From: Bettongia penicillata ogilbyi
Lineage: Eukaryota; Chordata; Mammalia; Diprotodontia; Potoroidae
Reading direction: 5' to 3'
Assembly (NCBI GenBank): GCA_023548195.1
Contig: JAJHZJ010000336.1
Location: 4,506,704-4,570,703, forward strand
Length of the DNA: 64,000 nucleotides
Both the position numbers and the translations under genes were made by a program. Shown piece after piece: positions 43,345-55,962 of the stretch; position 1 is the stretch's first letter, and every line of letters begins with the position of its first letter. The notes under the pieces were generated by a model. The model saw nothing but the letters and a program-made list of their open reading frames with translations. It searched no databases and had not been told where the DNA came from.

Positions 43345-46225
43345 ACCTAGCTGCAAGGGGCTAATCACAGACACAGAGAAAGGTTTTACTAGAGCCCTGC
43401 GAACTGAGGTTTAGGGGGCTAAAAACTCCCCAAACCTCATAGATCTGTCCTGTACCCAAAGGATTGCTATCCACTGTGAGCAGGCTGCTGAGTGCTTTGA
43501 CATCACTTGGTTTACCTGCCTAAGGACTTTTCCCACTCCTTGGCGAGAATTCATCATCTGGCCTGCAAAATTCAGCTTTCTTCCTGAAACTAGACTAGAT
43601 CTTGCCATTGGAACTAGTTTTCTAGCTCTGGGAAACCATACCTGACTCATGACCTCTCAAAGCGTACAGTTTTGGCCAAAAGCCAAGCTTGTGAAATGTC
43701 TATGTTGTGGAAATAGGTAAATTACAGTAAGTCAGTTACAGGAATTTTTTTGCATGGGGGGGGCAGGTGGTGTTGAATATGGTTTTTAATTCTGGAAAAG
43801 CTTCATTTTGGAATTTGGTTGTACCCTAAAACAAAATAATTCTGCCTGAAGCAAACCCAGGCCTAACACTGACATGACATATAGATATAGATAGATATTT
43901 ATAGACATAGTAATGTATCAATTTACAAAATAGGTGAATTAAAGCATGAGTATTTGGGGTGAGGTGATTAATAGTCGCTGATCAATTTGATGGTTCCCCA
44001 ACTCAACAACTTGATAAAATTTCAAAGCATGAGCCTTTAGAGGACTCTTAGTAGAACCTCTCCATGGAGAATGTGGGCATACCCACTAGTACTTTACTTA
44101 GAGGACTCAAAACTAGACCCAGTACCTAATGCTCCTGCCAAGATGATTGGCTATCTGGAATGTAAAAAGACCAATTTTTGTAGAAGTAGCTTCTGCTCTT
44201 TGTTGTCTATCAGTTCTGCCTCACTTAAATCCAATTCAAGTACCAGTCAAGTTATCACCCTGTGATGTCATTGGTCTTCTCCAGAATCTATGGACAAACA
44301 ATAACGATAATAATTTAAAAAAAAAGAAAAAAAAGAACTGACAGACCCAACAGCTTGCTCTTTCAGGCATTCTTTTTGCATTCTCCCATCTAGAAATAGG
44401 TTAGTGTACAGAAGAGCGGACATGGTCCTAGGGGGAGGAAAACTATTTTTTGTATGTTTCTGGGAACTAGAAATGACTGTCTTGGGAAAGAGACGAGTTG
44501 TATATTCTTGCTGATAGATGGAAAGAAGAGATCCTGAAAGGCAAGATTCTCAAGCCAAGGTGACAGCAATCAGTGTACTGATAGATTTTCTGTGGAAACA
44601 CATGGTAAAAGCAGACTAACGTGCTTACTCAAAACAAAAGTGCAGTTCATGGACAGTGTTCATCAACCCCAGGTCCCTGTGTGGCAGGTGAAAGCGGGAG
44701 AAAGGAAGGAATTCTCCAGACTGACTATGTAATTTCAAAATCTAGCTTTCTAGCCAAAGAATAAGAGTTCTCAAAATTTTAATTTAGGACTCAGTGCTTA
44801 GGGCATTTCCTAAAACTGCACTCCTAGAGGGAAAAAAAGAGCATCACCCACTTACCTGAATAGCATTCTACTTGGAGAGTAAAGCCAGTGAGTTATTTGT
44901 ACTATGCAGGGCTGAAGGAAAAGGGATTGCTTATTTAGCAGCCCCCAAAGTGTACTTTCTTCCAGGGGACATGCCAAACAGTGTGCCTTGGAATAGAGAG
45001 AGATATGGGACATCTCCTTTACTTGTGGAATAAGGCTAAGTCAAGCAGGCAGAATAGTAAGCAGTTAAGAAACTGACAAAATGTTGGCCTTGCAATAAAG
45101 TCAGATATGGCAGGGCAGGACAGAAGATCCATAGAAAAAAATCATTGGTTTGACTGATTATGTGTCCAAAGGAAAACATATGAGAAAGCAAATTTTATGG
45201 AATGATGGGGCAAACACCAACTCCAAGGCGGTGAAAAGTGAGAGAAGTAGATAGCAGCACATAATACTTTTGAGGTATTTGACATTTTCTCCAGAGAGCT
45301 TGGCCTGAGTTCTTGCCACTCCACTCTTGCCCACATTTGCTGCTCTCTTTGTGATTAAGCACTTCCCTGAGGGAGTATCATTTTAGTCATCAAATTTACC
45401 TATTTAGAGAATTCTTTAGTTCCTTGTCTGTGTTCTGCCCTACAACTTCTCCCTGGAACATAAGTTCATCTTTTTAATACCAATATTAAGCTGATGTATG
45501 TACTGATGTATGTTTGAAAACCATAGAACATTACACTGCCAAAGAACTGAAATTGAAGATAACCTGGAGGGTACTGAAGAGGCATATGAGGGATAAACAT
45601 GACTGCCAGATACCACAAGTCAAGGGTCACCAAAGAAAAGCTGAGTTAGTTATATTATAAGGGGGAATAAGTGATAGACAGCCCTTGAGCTCCACTGGTA
45701 TCTTTGTGATGTCAAATTATAGCAGGTTGGGTATAGCTGAGCCTGTCCTCACACCTCCACCCCACCCCCAACCCCAGCCATGGCAAACATAGGGCAGGGA
45801 CAAAAGTCCTATAGGATGGGCAGGGATAGATCAGTTGTGATCTGTGTTGTTGGAGGGAAAACCCATGATGATCAGATCACAGATCTCTTTTAATTTTTGG
45901 TTTTTCAGGGACTTTTGGAACATGAATTATTGTACTGTGGAGTAATATGGTGGAGCCTACAGTGGCTCATGAAGTAGGCAGAGCTATTTGCCCAAGACTC
46001 CTGTGCTTTTATAGTCCTCATGACTGCTTTTTATAGTCTTTCTGTTTCTTCCTTTTATCCTGACTCACTGCTGTTACCAGTCTGTTTTTCATACTCTCTT
46101 TCCCCTCATTATTTTTCTGAATGAGGTAGTGAATTTCATTCTGCATGTCCTGCAAACCGAGTTAGAAGTCCTTTGTGGCTGCTATTACTAGTAGTAAATT
46201 AGCATGTCTCTCTTCTTACATCTCC
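43345..46225. other. Upstream intergenic DNA, one LINE-tail scrap
   Basis: Contains an imperfect hairpin at 43405-43439, a short GATA-type run at 43880-43905 and, at 44190-44305, a decayed copy of the LINE/SINE 3' tail ('aatccaattcaagtaccagtcaagttatcacc ... gatgtcattggtcttctcc'). No gene recognised. A 79-codon minus-strand open frame at 43411-43650 has no recognisable feature. Confidence 0.5.
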
Positions 46226-46535
46226 TCTTACGAAGAATTTTTAGATCTTTAACATCTTTGCTAGTTTGCATATGAGGTGATAGAAGTTTCATAGTTCTTC
46301 TAACTTTGCTTTTATCTAATTATTGGTGATTTTAAACATTTTAGGTAACTTTCTAGTCTGTATTTCTTTTATGAAAACTATTCATTTGAATCTGTTTATA
46401 TATTTGTGTCAATTCCCTATAGATTTTTGGATGTTGTACTTTTTATCAGAGATATTAAATATAAAGACTTTTTCAAATCCACATCTTTTTTCCCCCTGAT
46501 TGGCTATATCAATTTTCTTTTGTGTAAAAGTGGAC

Positions 46536-48935
46536 TGGGACCACTACAAATTTATGCCACTTCATCTCAACTGGACCCTTACTGTAGCAAGGCAATCCTA
46601 TACCCCCTCCTCTCAAGCTACCCACTTCCTATGCCCTCTCAGCAGAGGTCTGGGTCTCATACTTCATTGAAAAAATTGAGGCCATTTGACAAGATCTCCC
46701 TCCCTCCTCATCTCATGTACCTCTGATATCATCCCCCAATATCTTCTTTACTTAATCTTTGATGATCAGGTGGCACATCTCCTTGCCAAAGCCAAATCTT
46801 CTCTATACATCCTTGATCCCATCCCTTTCTATCCTCTTCAACAGAATGTCCCACATCATCCACACTCCATAATTTTTAATCTCTCCCTGTCTACTGATTC
46901 TTTCCCTACTGCCTACAAACACAACCAAGTCTTACCTATCCTTAAAAAAAAATCACTAGATTCTAAAATCCTGTGTATCTCTTCCTTTTCTCAGACAAAC
47001 TCCTTGATAAGGCTGACTATACTGCAATCTAGTTTCCTACCTCATTATTCAATTGAAACTGTTCTCTCCAAAGTTACCAATAATTTCTTTGATAGGATCA
47101 TACCTTCCACACTTATTTCTACCAACTCCTCCCCGCAAAAAAATACACACACAATCAACCAATCAGTCTATAAACATTAAGTACCTACCATGTGCCAGGC
47201 TCTGTGCTAAGAGCTTAACTAAGGAGTGCCTTGCTTCTGTACTTACAGAATGTGCTATCTTCACTGATGACTATGTCTTCACATAGATTCATCTATGGGC
47301 TGGGTCAAACAAGTTGCTCCTCAGGGCTAGCTCCTGCTGAAGCTTGGCTGCTGGCTTTCCAGTGACTCTTCCACCTTTTGTAAGCTCACAAGGTCATAGC
47401 CATTCCAAGGACTATACCATTCCATCTCCAACACTCAGTCACCTAAGAGCAGAAAAACAGCTGGATCATGTGGTCATGACTTTATGTTATCCAGAGTAGA
47501 ACGAGTAGGCTATTCTTTCTCTCCTAACCCAGAAACTTATAGCTTATAAGCCTTTGCCTTAATCACCCCCAGGAAAGGAGAGTAATTTGATCTGTTAGTG
47601 CTTATCAATCATATGCACACTTACTGGCCGCTCATCAGCCAGTCACAGGACTTTTCATCACCACTCAGAAAATGGACAGGAAGCAGTTTCAGAAAACCTT
47701 CTGAAGTGGAGAGAGCATGTGAACACATCATCATGTACTTCCAAAAGCAGGATCACCGTTGGTGTGTGTGCATGTGTGCACACACACACGTACATTTATA
47801 TCCATGTGATTCAGCAACAGGCAGAGCCCCTTGTGAATGCTCCCAGAACTGGACCTTTATTGACCAGGTCCCCAGTTACATTTTAATTCCTGCATTAAAA
47901 GGTATTTTCTCAATACTTATCCTTCTTGATTTCTGTTCAGCATGTGACACTGTTGACCACCTTCTGCTCCTGGATGTTCTCATTTCTATGGAGTTTTGTG
48001 ACTCTGCTTTCTTTTGGACCTCCTACATATTTTCCTCAGTATCTCTTGTTGAATTTTCATTCATGTCATGCCCCCTAACTGAGGCTTTCCCCAAAGTCTA
48101 TTCTGGGTTCTTTTCTCTTTTCTCTCACTCGATGGTCACTTGCTGAACTCTCATGAGTTCAATTATCAGCTTTGTTCATTTGATTACAAAATCTGTATAC
48201 CTTGTCCCCTTCTTCTGGGCCCCAGTCCTACATCATCAACTGCCTACTGAACATAAGTTGGATGTTCCATAGGCATTTGAAATTCAATTATGTCCAAAAT
48301 AGAACTCGTTACTTTTACCCCCTCCCTTTCCAGATTTCCCCATTTTCATACAGGTGGTACTGTTAGTTTCCTAGTCATTTTTCTACCTTAATGACTTCTT
48401 CTCTCTTACTGATCTCATATATCCAATCAGTCGCTGAATCTTGTCATTCCTATCTCTACAACATCTTTCACATATGTTCCCTTCTCTCCATTCACAGAAC
48501 TATGACGTCAAGTTCAAACCCTCATTATCTCTTGCCTGAACTATTGCAATAGACTTCTAATTGGACTGCCTGCCTCAAGTCTCTCCTCATTCCAATTCAT
48601 CCTAAACACAGCTGTCAAAGTCATTTTCCTAAAATGTTGGTCTAATTATGTCACCTGCCTACTCAATAAATTCCAGTGGTTTCCTGTTACTTCTAAGATA
48701 AAATATAAAGTCTTCTGGCATTTAAAACTTCACATTCTGGTCTCTTTCTATTTTTCTAGTCTTATAACATATTTTCCTCTTCATACATATTATGTATGAA
48801 TCATCCTGTCCCTCTTTCCCTTTCTCACACTTAATGCTCCACCTCCTGCTTCCATGCTTTAGCACTGTCTCCCATAATTGGAATACTCTCCTAACCTCTC
48901 GCTCAATTCCTTCCTTCCTCCTGATCACCTTTTTT

Positions 48936-48969
<34 letters not shown>

Positions 48970-49105
48970 TGTGTAGACTTAGATATTTACATGTTGCCTC
49001 CTCCATTAGAATGTAAGCTCCTTGAAGGCAGGTAATATTTATGCCTTTCCTTACATCCCAACTTTTAGTACAATGTTAACCACACACCTAATAAACAATA
49101 AATGC
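46536..49105 (+). mobile_element. L2 LINE, RT through 3' end, inserted in an L1
   Basis: Plus-strand translation shows IFNLSLSTDSFPTAYKHNQV and LPILKKK (46870-46950), LQSSFLPHYSIETVLSKVTNNF (47025-47090), then FSILILLDFCSACDTVDHLLLLDVL (47915-47980), the L2 RT with its catalytic-Asp block. The 3' UTR follows ('gaactattgcaatagacttctaattgg', 'ggaatactctcc') to AATAAATG at 49105. Scattered frameshifts and an inserted stretch with a CA run (47700-47890). Confidence 0.88.
48939..48968 (+). repeat. (TA)n microsatellite
   Basis: About 15 TA units inside the L2 3' UTR. Confidence 0.95.
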
Positions 49106-49729
49106 TTTTAGATTGATATAATTCCAACTGTCTATCTTGTCATTTAAGCTCTCTTCCATTCCTTTTCTGGATATAAATTTTCTCCTATCTGTAACTGCAA
49201 ATTATATAACCTATTTTCTATTTTTTGTGACATGACTTTTTGTTTGATATAATTTTATCTACTTGGAATTTATTATGGAATAAGGTTTATAGAGTGAAGT
49301 ACTAGTCTAAACTTATTTTTTCCCTAAATTTATTTTCAGCTTTCCCAATAGTTCTTGTGAAATTAGGAGTCCTTTCTCCTATAGGTTGTATTACTGGATT
49401 TATTTTATTTTATCCTAGGTCTTACTTAGCTAGATTATTCTGACTATATACTTTTCTATTTTTATTTGGTGCCTCAGAGAGTTTTGATAATTATTAATTC
49501 ATAATTGAGTTTTGAGATATGGTAGTGTCAAGTCTCTCTTCTTCCCACCCATTTATGTTTTCCGCCCATTATATCCTTTGATATTCCTTCCATTTTATTC
49601 CTCCAAATAAATTTTGCTATTTTGTCTTTTTTATTATTGTTACTAATTATAGAAAATACCTCTTTAGTAATTTGATTGCTGTAACACTAGATCTATGGAG
49701 TCATTTAGATACTATTAGAATTTTTATGC

Positions 49730-49985
49730 AGAGGCAAGATGAAGTGGTGGACTAAGAACCAGGGTGGAGTCAGAAAGATCTGGGATCAAATTCAGAAGAC
49801 CTAGATCAGTCTCTAACAGATATCAGTTATGTGATCCTAGGCAAATCACTTAACCTCTCATATGCCAGGCAAGAAACTCCCTAAGATTATAAGTTGTAGA
49901 GTAGTTGCAAATCTGCATTGGTAGAAGGAGTTTCCCTACCAAGGGCTCACCACATTGATGATATTACATTATAAGTCTTGGAGGG
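49730..49985 (+). mobile_element. MIR-related marsupial SINE in the old L1
   Basis: 'ggagtcagaaagatctgggatcaaattcag', 'tatgtgatcctaggcaaatcacttaacctct', 'gattataagttgtagag', 'ctgcattggtagaaggagtttcc' in order. Confidence 0.8.
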
Positions 49986-50725
49986 GAAAATGAATAGCTA
50001 ATTGTTTAGGTTTTTATTTATGTAAAAATTCCTTTATAGTTTTATATATAAATTCTATGTATGTCTTAATGGGTGAATTACCAGACATTTGTTACATTTT
50101 CAATTATCTTAGATGTAATTTCTCTTTTCATTTCTTTTTCCTAGGTTTTGTTAGCATTATATATAATTTTGTGGATTTCTTTTGTATGCTGCTACTTTAT
50201 TGAAATTATTCACTTTTTTCAGTATTATACTAATTCAGAAGAATTCTCCAAGTAAACCAATAGATATAATTTTACCTCTTTTTTGTTTATACTTATTCCT
50301 TTACTTTTCTTCTTATTTTATGATTATAGGTGTGTTTCTAGCACTGTGTGAAATAAAAATGAAGACAATAAACATCTTTGCTTTACCCCTGATTTAATTT
50401 TGAAATCTTTCAGTATGTGTCCATTATAAATAATGCTAGCTCTTTAGTGAGAGGATACTTCCATATCCTGCTACAGATTTGGATGTCTAACAGAAATATA
50501 AACAAAAGTCAAACTAGAAAATGAACATATTTATAGAGATAAATTACTTATGGTATCTTCTAAATGGGACATAAAAGAATATATTTATTTTTCTGTACCA
50601 TATGGAACTTTTCCAAAAATTTAACATGTACTAGAACATGGAGATTTATTTTAAAAATGTAAAAAGGCAAAAATAGTTAATACATCCTTTACAGACTATA
50701 CTGCAATAAATATAGTAATTGGTTC

Positions 50726-53720
50726 GGGGGGGCGGAGCCAAGATGGTGGAGTAGAAGGACGCACGTTTACGAGCTCCGAAACCAAAAGCCCATAGAATTA
50801 ATGTAAAAAGAGTCCCCCATAACTTCTGGGTCAATACAAGGTGTGCAGAAACAGAGTGGAAGAGATTTCCGTTCTGGGGAGCCCTGGAGACCTGTCCCCA
50901 GGGTCCATCGCACTCCAGAAAGTGGACCCCACCCCCAGCGCTGCCCTGGCCGCGGCCCCAGAGAAGCTGATCTAAGCAGGCTTCAGAGATGGAAGCTCCG
51001 GCAGCCGGGAAAGTCCCTCCGCCCACAGAAGCTACAGGTCAGTGAGAGAGAAGGCCGGACTGGAGGAGAGGGGAAGCAGGGCGTCTCCGTGACTCAGGCC
51101 CCCTCGGGAGGAAGCAACGGCGGCAGGGACGAGGGCAGGAAGCGGCGGAGGGAGAGGAGTGGGCTGCGGCTGAGGTGGCAGCGGACCGGGACTCGGGAAT
51201 CCCCCAGCAGCAGGCAGGATCTTCCTTACGGAAGATTCCTGCATAAAACTTGACAGAGCTGAGCCTGGGAGACGGCCCTGCCCCCACCCCGCTCTGTTAC
51301 TGAAGGCTTCTGCTTAAAGCCCCCAAGGGAGCTGGGCTTGGGAGGTGGGCCCCCCACCCCGCCCCCACCCGCTCCATTCCTGAAAGTCTCTGCACAAAGC
51401 CCCTGAGGGATCGGAGCCTGGGAGGTGGCCCTGCCCCCACCCCAGCACCTGAACTAAAGCTCACTGATTGACAGCCGGCAGGAGGAAAGCCCATTTAAAT
51501 CTCAGAGGCCAAGCACTACCTGGGCGGATCCAGGCGGGGGTGGAAAGGAAGCTCAGAAGTCAAGTAACTGGCTGGGAAAATGCCTAGAAAAGGGAAGAAA
51601 AATAAGACTTTAGAGAGTTTTTTCCAACAAATGCAAATGATCCCAACCTTCGGATCTGATGATGAGGACGTATCCTTGCCATCAGGGAAAGATGTGGAGG
51701 GCGGGGCCTCAGTACCCCAGACACCCCAGGGGGGTGGCGGGTGGGCTCAGGCCCTGGAAGAGCTCAAAAAGGATTTTGAAAAGCAAGTTAGACAGGTGGA
51801 GGAAAAACTGGGAAGAGAAATGTCAGAAATGCAAGAAAAGTATGAAAAACGGGTCAATACCTTGGTAAAGGAGACCCAAAAAAATGCTGAGGAAATTAAC
51901 ACGTTGAAAAATAGGCTCACTCAATTGGCAAAGGAGGTTCAAAAAGCCAATGAGGAGAAGAATGCTTTCAAAAGCAGAATGAGCCAAATGGAAAAAGAGG
52001 CTCAAAAGCTCACTGAATTTAACAGTTCTCTCAAAATTAGGATGGAACAGATGGAGTCTAATGACTTTATGAGAAACCAAGAAATCACCAAACAAAACCA
52101 AAAGAATGAAAAAATGGAAGAGAATGTGAAACATCTCATGGGAAAAACAACTGACCTGGAAAATAGATCCAGGAGAGACAATTTAAAAATTATGGGACTA
52201 CCTGAAAGTCATGATCAAAAAAAGAGCCTAGACATCATCTTCCATGAAATTATCAAGGAAAACTGCCCTGACATTCTAGAACCAGAGGGCAAAATAAGTA
52301 TTGAAAGAATCCATCGATCACCACCTGAAAGAGATGCAAAAAGAGAAACTCCTAGGAACATTGTGGCCAAATTCCAGAACTCCCAGCTCAAGGTAAAAAT
52401 CTTGCAAGCAGCTAGAAAGAAACAATTCCAGTACTGTGGAAATACAATCAGGATAACCCAAGATCTAGCAGCTTCTACAATAAGGGATCGAAGGGCATGG
52501 AATAGGATATTCCAGAAGGCAAAGGAACTAGGACTCAAACCAAGAAACCCAGCTAAACTGAGTATAATACATCAAGGGAAAATATGGTCTTTCAATGAAA
52601 CAGAGGACTTTCAATCCTTCTTAATGAAAAGACCAGAGATGAAAAGAAAATTTGACTTTCAAACACAAGAATGAGAAGAAGCATGAAAAAGGAAACAGCA
52701 AAGAGAAGTCTTAAGGGACTTACCAGAAGTGAACTGTTTACATTCATACAGGGAAAGACAATATTTCTAACTCTTAAAACTTTTCAGTATCTGGGTAGTT
52801 GGTGGGACCACACACACACATGTACATGCATGCACACACATACACACATGCACACACATACAGAGATAGAGAGCATAGATTGAACTGAATAGGATGGGAC
52901 CATACCTTAAAAGAAACTAAGGTAGATGGTGAGAGAGAAATGTAGGGGGAGGAAAGAGAGGGAAAGGGAAGGGGGTAACTATATGTCATTTAAGAGGCAG
53001 GTAGGAGTTTTTCTTGGTGGAGGGAAAAAGAGGAGAGCTGAGAAAAAAAAAACAAAAACCAAGAAGTTTACCCTCATCACATCTGACTAAACGAAGGAGT
53101 GAAATGCACACTCATTTTGGTATGAAAACCTATCTTACAGTATAAGAAAGTGGGGGAGAAAGAGATATTGCAAGGGGGGGGATGATGGAGGGGAAGGCGG
53201 AGGGAGGAGGGAGCAATTTGGGGTCGGCACTTGGGGAGGGACAGGATCAGGGGACGGAGGAGAAACAAGGAGGGGCAGGTTAGGAGGGATGGTAATCCAG
53301 TTAATCTTACACAACACGACTATCAGGGAGGTCATTTGCAAAACTACACAGATATGGCCTATATTGAATTGCCTGCCGTCCCAAAGGGAGTGGGTGGGGA
53401 GGGAGGGATGGGGAGAATTTGGAACTCAAAGTTTTAGGAACAACTGTTTAGTATTGTTGTTGCAACTAGGAAAGAAGACATACAGTTAAGGAGGAATAGA
53501 AAGTCATCTGGCCCTACAGGAGAAAAGAGAAGATGGAGACAAGAGAAGGGAGGGATGACAGAAGAGAGGGCAGATTGGAGATAGGGAAAATTAGATTGCT
53601 TGGGGTGTTGGGGTGGGGGGAGGGGATAAAAGGGGAGAAAATTTGGAACCCAAAAATTTGTGAAAATGAATGTAAAAAATTAAATAAATAAATAAATAAA
53701 AATTAAAAAAAAAAAAAAGA
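50726..53720 (+). mobile_element. HAL1 copy C: full-length, nested in an old L1
   Basis: About 3.0 kb. Starts GGGGGGCGGAGCCAAGATGG, carries the GC-rich leader, an open ORF1 (51580-52674), CA-rich tract, purine-rich 3' UTR with G-run tract near 53605 and an A-rich end with AATAAATAAATAAA. Flanked by AATTGGTTC at 50717-50725 and 53721-53729. Clearly more diverged from copies A and B than they are from each other. Confidence 0.95.
51580..52674 (+). CDS. HAL1 copy C ORF1 protein, open (364 codons)
   Basis: Same architecture as the copy A protein: basic head, coiled coil about 56-193, RRM opening DLENRSRRDNLKIMGLPES, C-terminal domain with IRDRRAW. It is four residues shorter through two in-frame 6-base losses. 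One is in the acidic head (GSDDEDVSLPSG). The other is in the C-terminal domain, where RITYPAKLS becomes RNPAKLS, so the tyrosine of the YPAKL motif, conserved with human ORF1p, is gone. The frame is open, but nucleic-acid binding may be weakened; that is inference. It lies upstream of BTRC, on the opposite strand. Confidence 0.9.
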   Translation: MPRKGKKNKTLESFFQQMQMIPTFGSDDEDVSLPSGKDVEGGASVPQTPQGGGGWAQALEELKKDFEKQVRQVEEKLGREMSEMQEKYEKRVNTLVKETQKNAEEINTLKNRLTQLAKEVQKANEEKNAFKSRMSQMEKEAQKLTEFNSSLKIRMEQMESNDFMRNQEITKQNQKNEKMEENVKHLMGKTTDLENRSRRDNLKIMGLPESHDQKKSLDIIFHEIIKENCPDILEPEGKISIERIHRSPPERDAKRETPRNIVAKFQNSQLKVKILQAARKKQFQYCGNTIRITQDLAASTIRDRRAWNRIFQKAKELGLKPRNPAKLSIIHQGKIWSFNETEDFQSFLMKRPEMKRKFDFQTQE

Positions 53721-55139
53721 AATTGGTTCAGGGTCCACAAACAAAACATACAGACTCAAATGGAGACAAAAATGGAATCTTAAATAATGAGTGGCTCAAA
53801 GAATAAATCAAAGAAACAATAACTATGTAAAAGAAAATGGTAATGACAGAATAATATACGAAAATTTCTGGGATGTAAGTAAAGCTTCAGAATAGGGGGA
53901 GGGGATTGTATCCTTAAAATCATGCATTAACAAAACAGAAAAAGAGAGGTTTAATCAACTGAATATGTACTTTTAAAAAATTAGGAAGTCAACAAATAAA
54001 ACTAAATTAAGTATAAAAGAAGAGATATTAATAATTAGAGGGAAAATGGACAAATTGGAAACACACCCATAGAACTGACAAAATTCTTTCTTTGGTTCTT
54101 TGAAAAGACTAATAAAATTGACAAACTTTTAGTTAACTTAATTAAAAAGAAGAGATCAGAAAATCATATCAAAATAACTGATGATTAAGATGAAATCAGC
54201 AAAAGCAGAAGTAAAAAAGAATAATTAGAATATATTATACCCAGTATGTTAAAAAAACAAACCTAAGAATACAATAGAAATAAAACACTTTCAAAAAATA
54301 TAACCAGATAGAGATCTCAAATAACCTGATCTCTAAAAAAAAAATAGATCTAACTATAAAGAAATTACCAAAGCATACAGGGGTTGGGGTACAAGTGATA
54401 GACTCCTGATTCTGATGGGACTCACAGGAGAATTTTATTAAACTTTAAAGAACAATTAGTACTCATTATTATTCTCAAAAATTGAGAAAGCATTCTACCA
54501 GAATCCTTTTTTCAAATAGAACTCTAATAACTAAACCAAGGAAAGATAAAACACAGAAAGAACACTATAGGCCAATATCAATAATGAACTTTGACTCAAA
54601 AATTACAAACAAAATCCTATCAAACAGACTATAGTGATTTATCCAAGAAATCATTCATTGTGATCATGTAGGATTCATACCTAGGTTTTAACATTAGAAA
54701 AACAGTCAATATGAATTCTTAAAGTCCAAAACATTCAAAACCACATGATCATCTCACGAAATGCAGAAAAAGTCATTGACAAAGTATTTTTTATGCTAAG
54801 AACCCTACAGAGTATTAGCACAGAGGGACATTTTTAATATAAAAAGAAATCTAAAACCAAATACAAGCAATGGTAATATGCTAGAACCTTTAAACATGGG
54901 AGGGAAGCAAGAAAGTCTGCTATTCCCACTAATATTTGATATAGTTCTGAAAAATCCAACAATAGCAATAAGAGGAAGGAATAAAGTAGGTAAAGAGAAA
55001 ATAAAACTATTCCTGTTTGTTGACAATATGATGGTTTACTTGGAAAACCCCATGGAATTAACAAAGATACTGAGACAATAGCTTCAGCAAAATGCAAGCT
55101 ACAAAATAAATCCTAAAAAATTAATAGCATTTCTATATA

Positions 55140-55962
55140 CAGGCATATCTCTGAGATAATGATTCCAGACCACCACAATAAATTGAATATCACAATAAAG
55201 TGAATCACATAAATTTTTGGGTTTTCCACTACATATAAAAATTATGTTTACACTATACTATGGTCTCTTAGGTGTGTGATAATTTTGTGTCTTTAAAAAT
55301 GTATATATATATATAAATTTAAAATGCTTTATTGCTTTAAAATATGGTAATCATCATCTGAGCCTTCAGCAAGTCATAATCTTTTGGGTGGTGGAGGGTC
55401 TTGCCTTATTGATGACTGCTGACTGATCAGGGTGGTATTTGCTGAAGACTGAGGTGGTTGTGAGAATTTCTTAAAATGAGACAATGAAGTTTGTTGCATT
55501 GATTGACTCTTCCTTTCACTTGAACACTCAGAAGCCATTGTAGGGTTATTAATTGACCTGATATCAATATTGTGTCTCAGGGAACAGTGGGAGGGCATAA
55601 AGGAATGGGGTGGAAGGTCAGTCAGTGGAACACACTACATATACACACTACAGTGGAACACATACATATAACAGTTATCAGTTAAATTTTCTGTCTTAAA
55701 TGGGCATGGTTCCTAGTGCCCTAAAACAATTACAATGGTACCATCAAAGATCACTGATCACAGATCTCCATAAAAGATAGAATGATAATGAAAAAGTATG
55801 AAATATTGTGAGAATTACCAAAATGTGATACAGAGACACAATGTGAGCACATGCTATTGGAAAAATGGCACCAATAGACTGGCTTGACACACAGCTTCCA
55901 CAAATTTTCAATTTATAAAAGACACAATATCAATGAAGCATAATTAAAACAAAGTATGCCTG
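55140..55962 (+). mobile_element. Tigger1-like (pogo) DNA transposon, internally deleted, 823 bp
   Basis: Ends CAGGCATA and TATGCCTG, with TA on both sides (55138-55139, 55963-55964). The left part follows Tigger1 text ('gattccagaccaccacaataaa', 'gtttacactatactatggtctctta', 'catcatctgagccttcagcaagtcataat', 'ctgactgatcagggtggt'). The right part follows the other Tigger1 end ('gaagccattgtagggttattaattg', 'aaaacaattacaatggtacc', 'gatcactgatcacagatc'). The transposase middle is missing. Sits inside the plus-strand L1. Confidence 0.92.

Larger units (their letters stand above)
46230..50460 (-). mobile_element. Old L1 ORF2, split by an L2 and a SINE
   Basis: 46230-46535 and 49106-50460 are consecutive antisense L1 ORF2 parts. 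Landmarks are 'agatattaaatataaagac', 'cccccctgattggctatat', and 'gtggatttcttttgtatgctgctactttattgaaat' with 'agtaaaccaatagatataa' near 50180-50270 (RT region). An L2 sits at 46536-49105 and a SINE at 49730-49985. Its left end abuts the plus-strand L1 near 50465. Confidence 0.75.
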
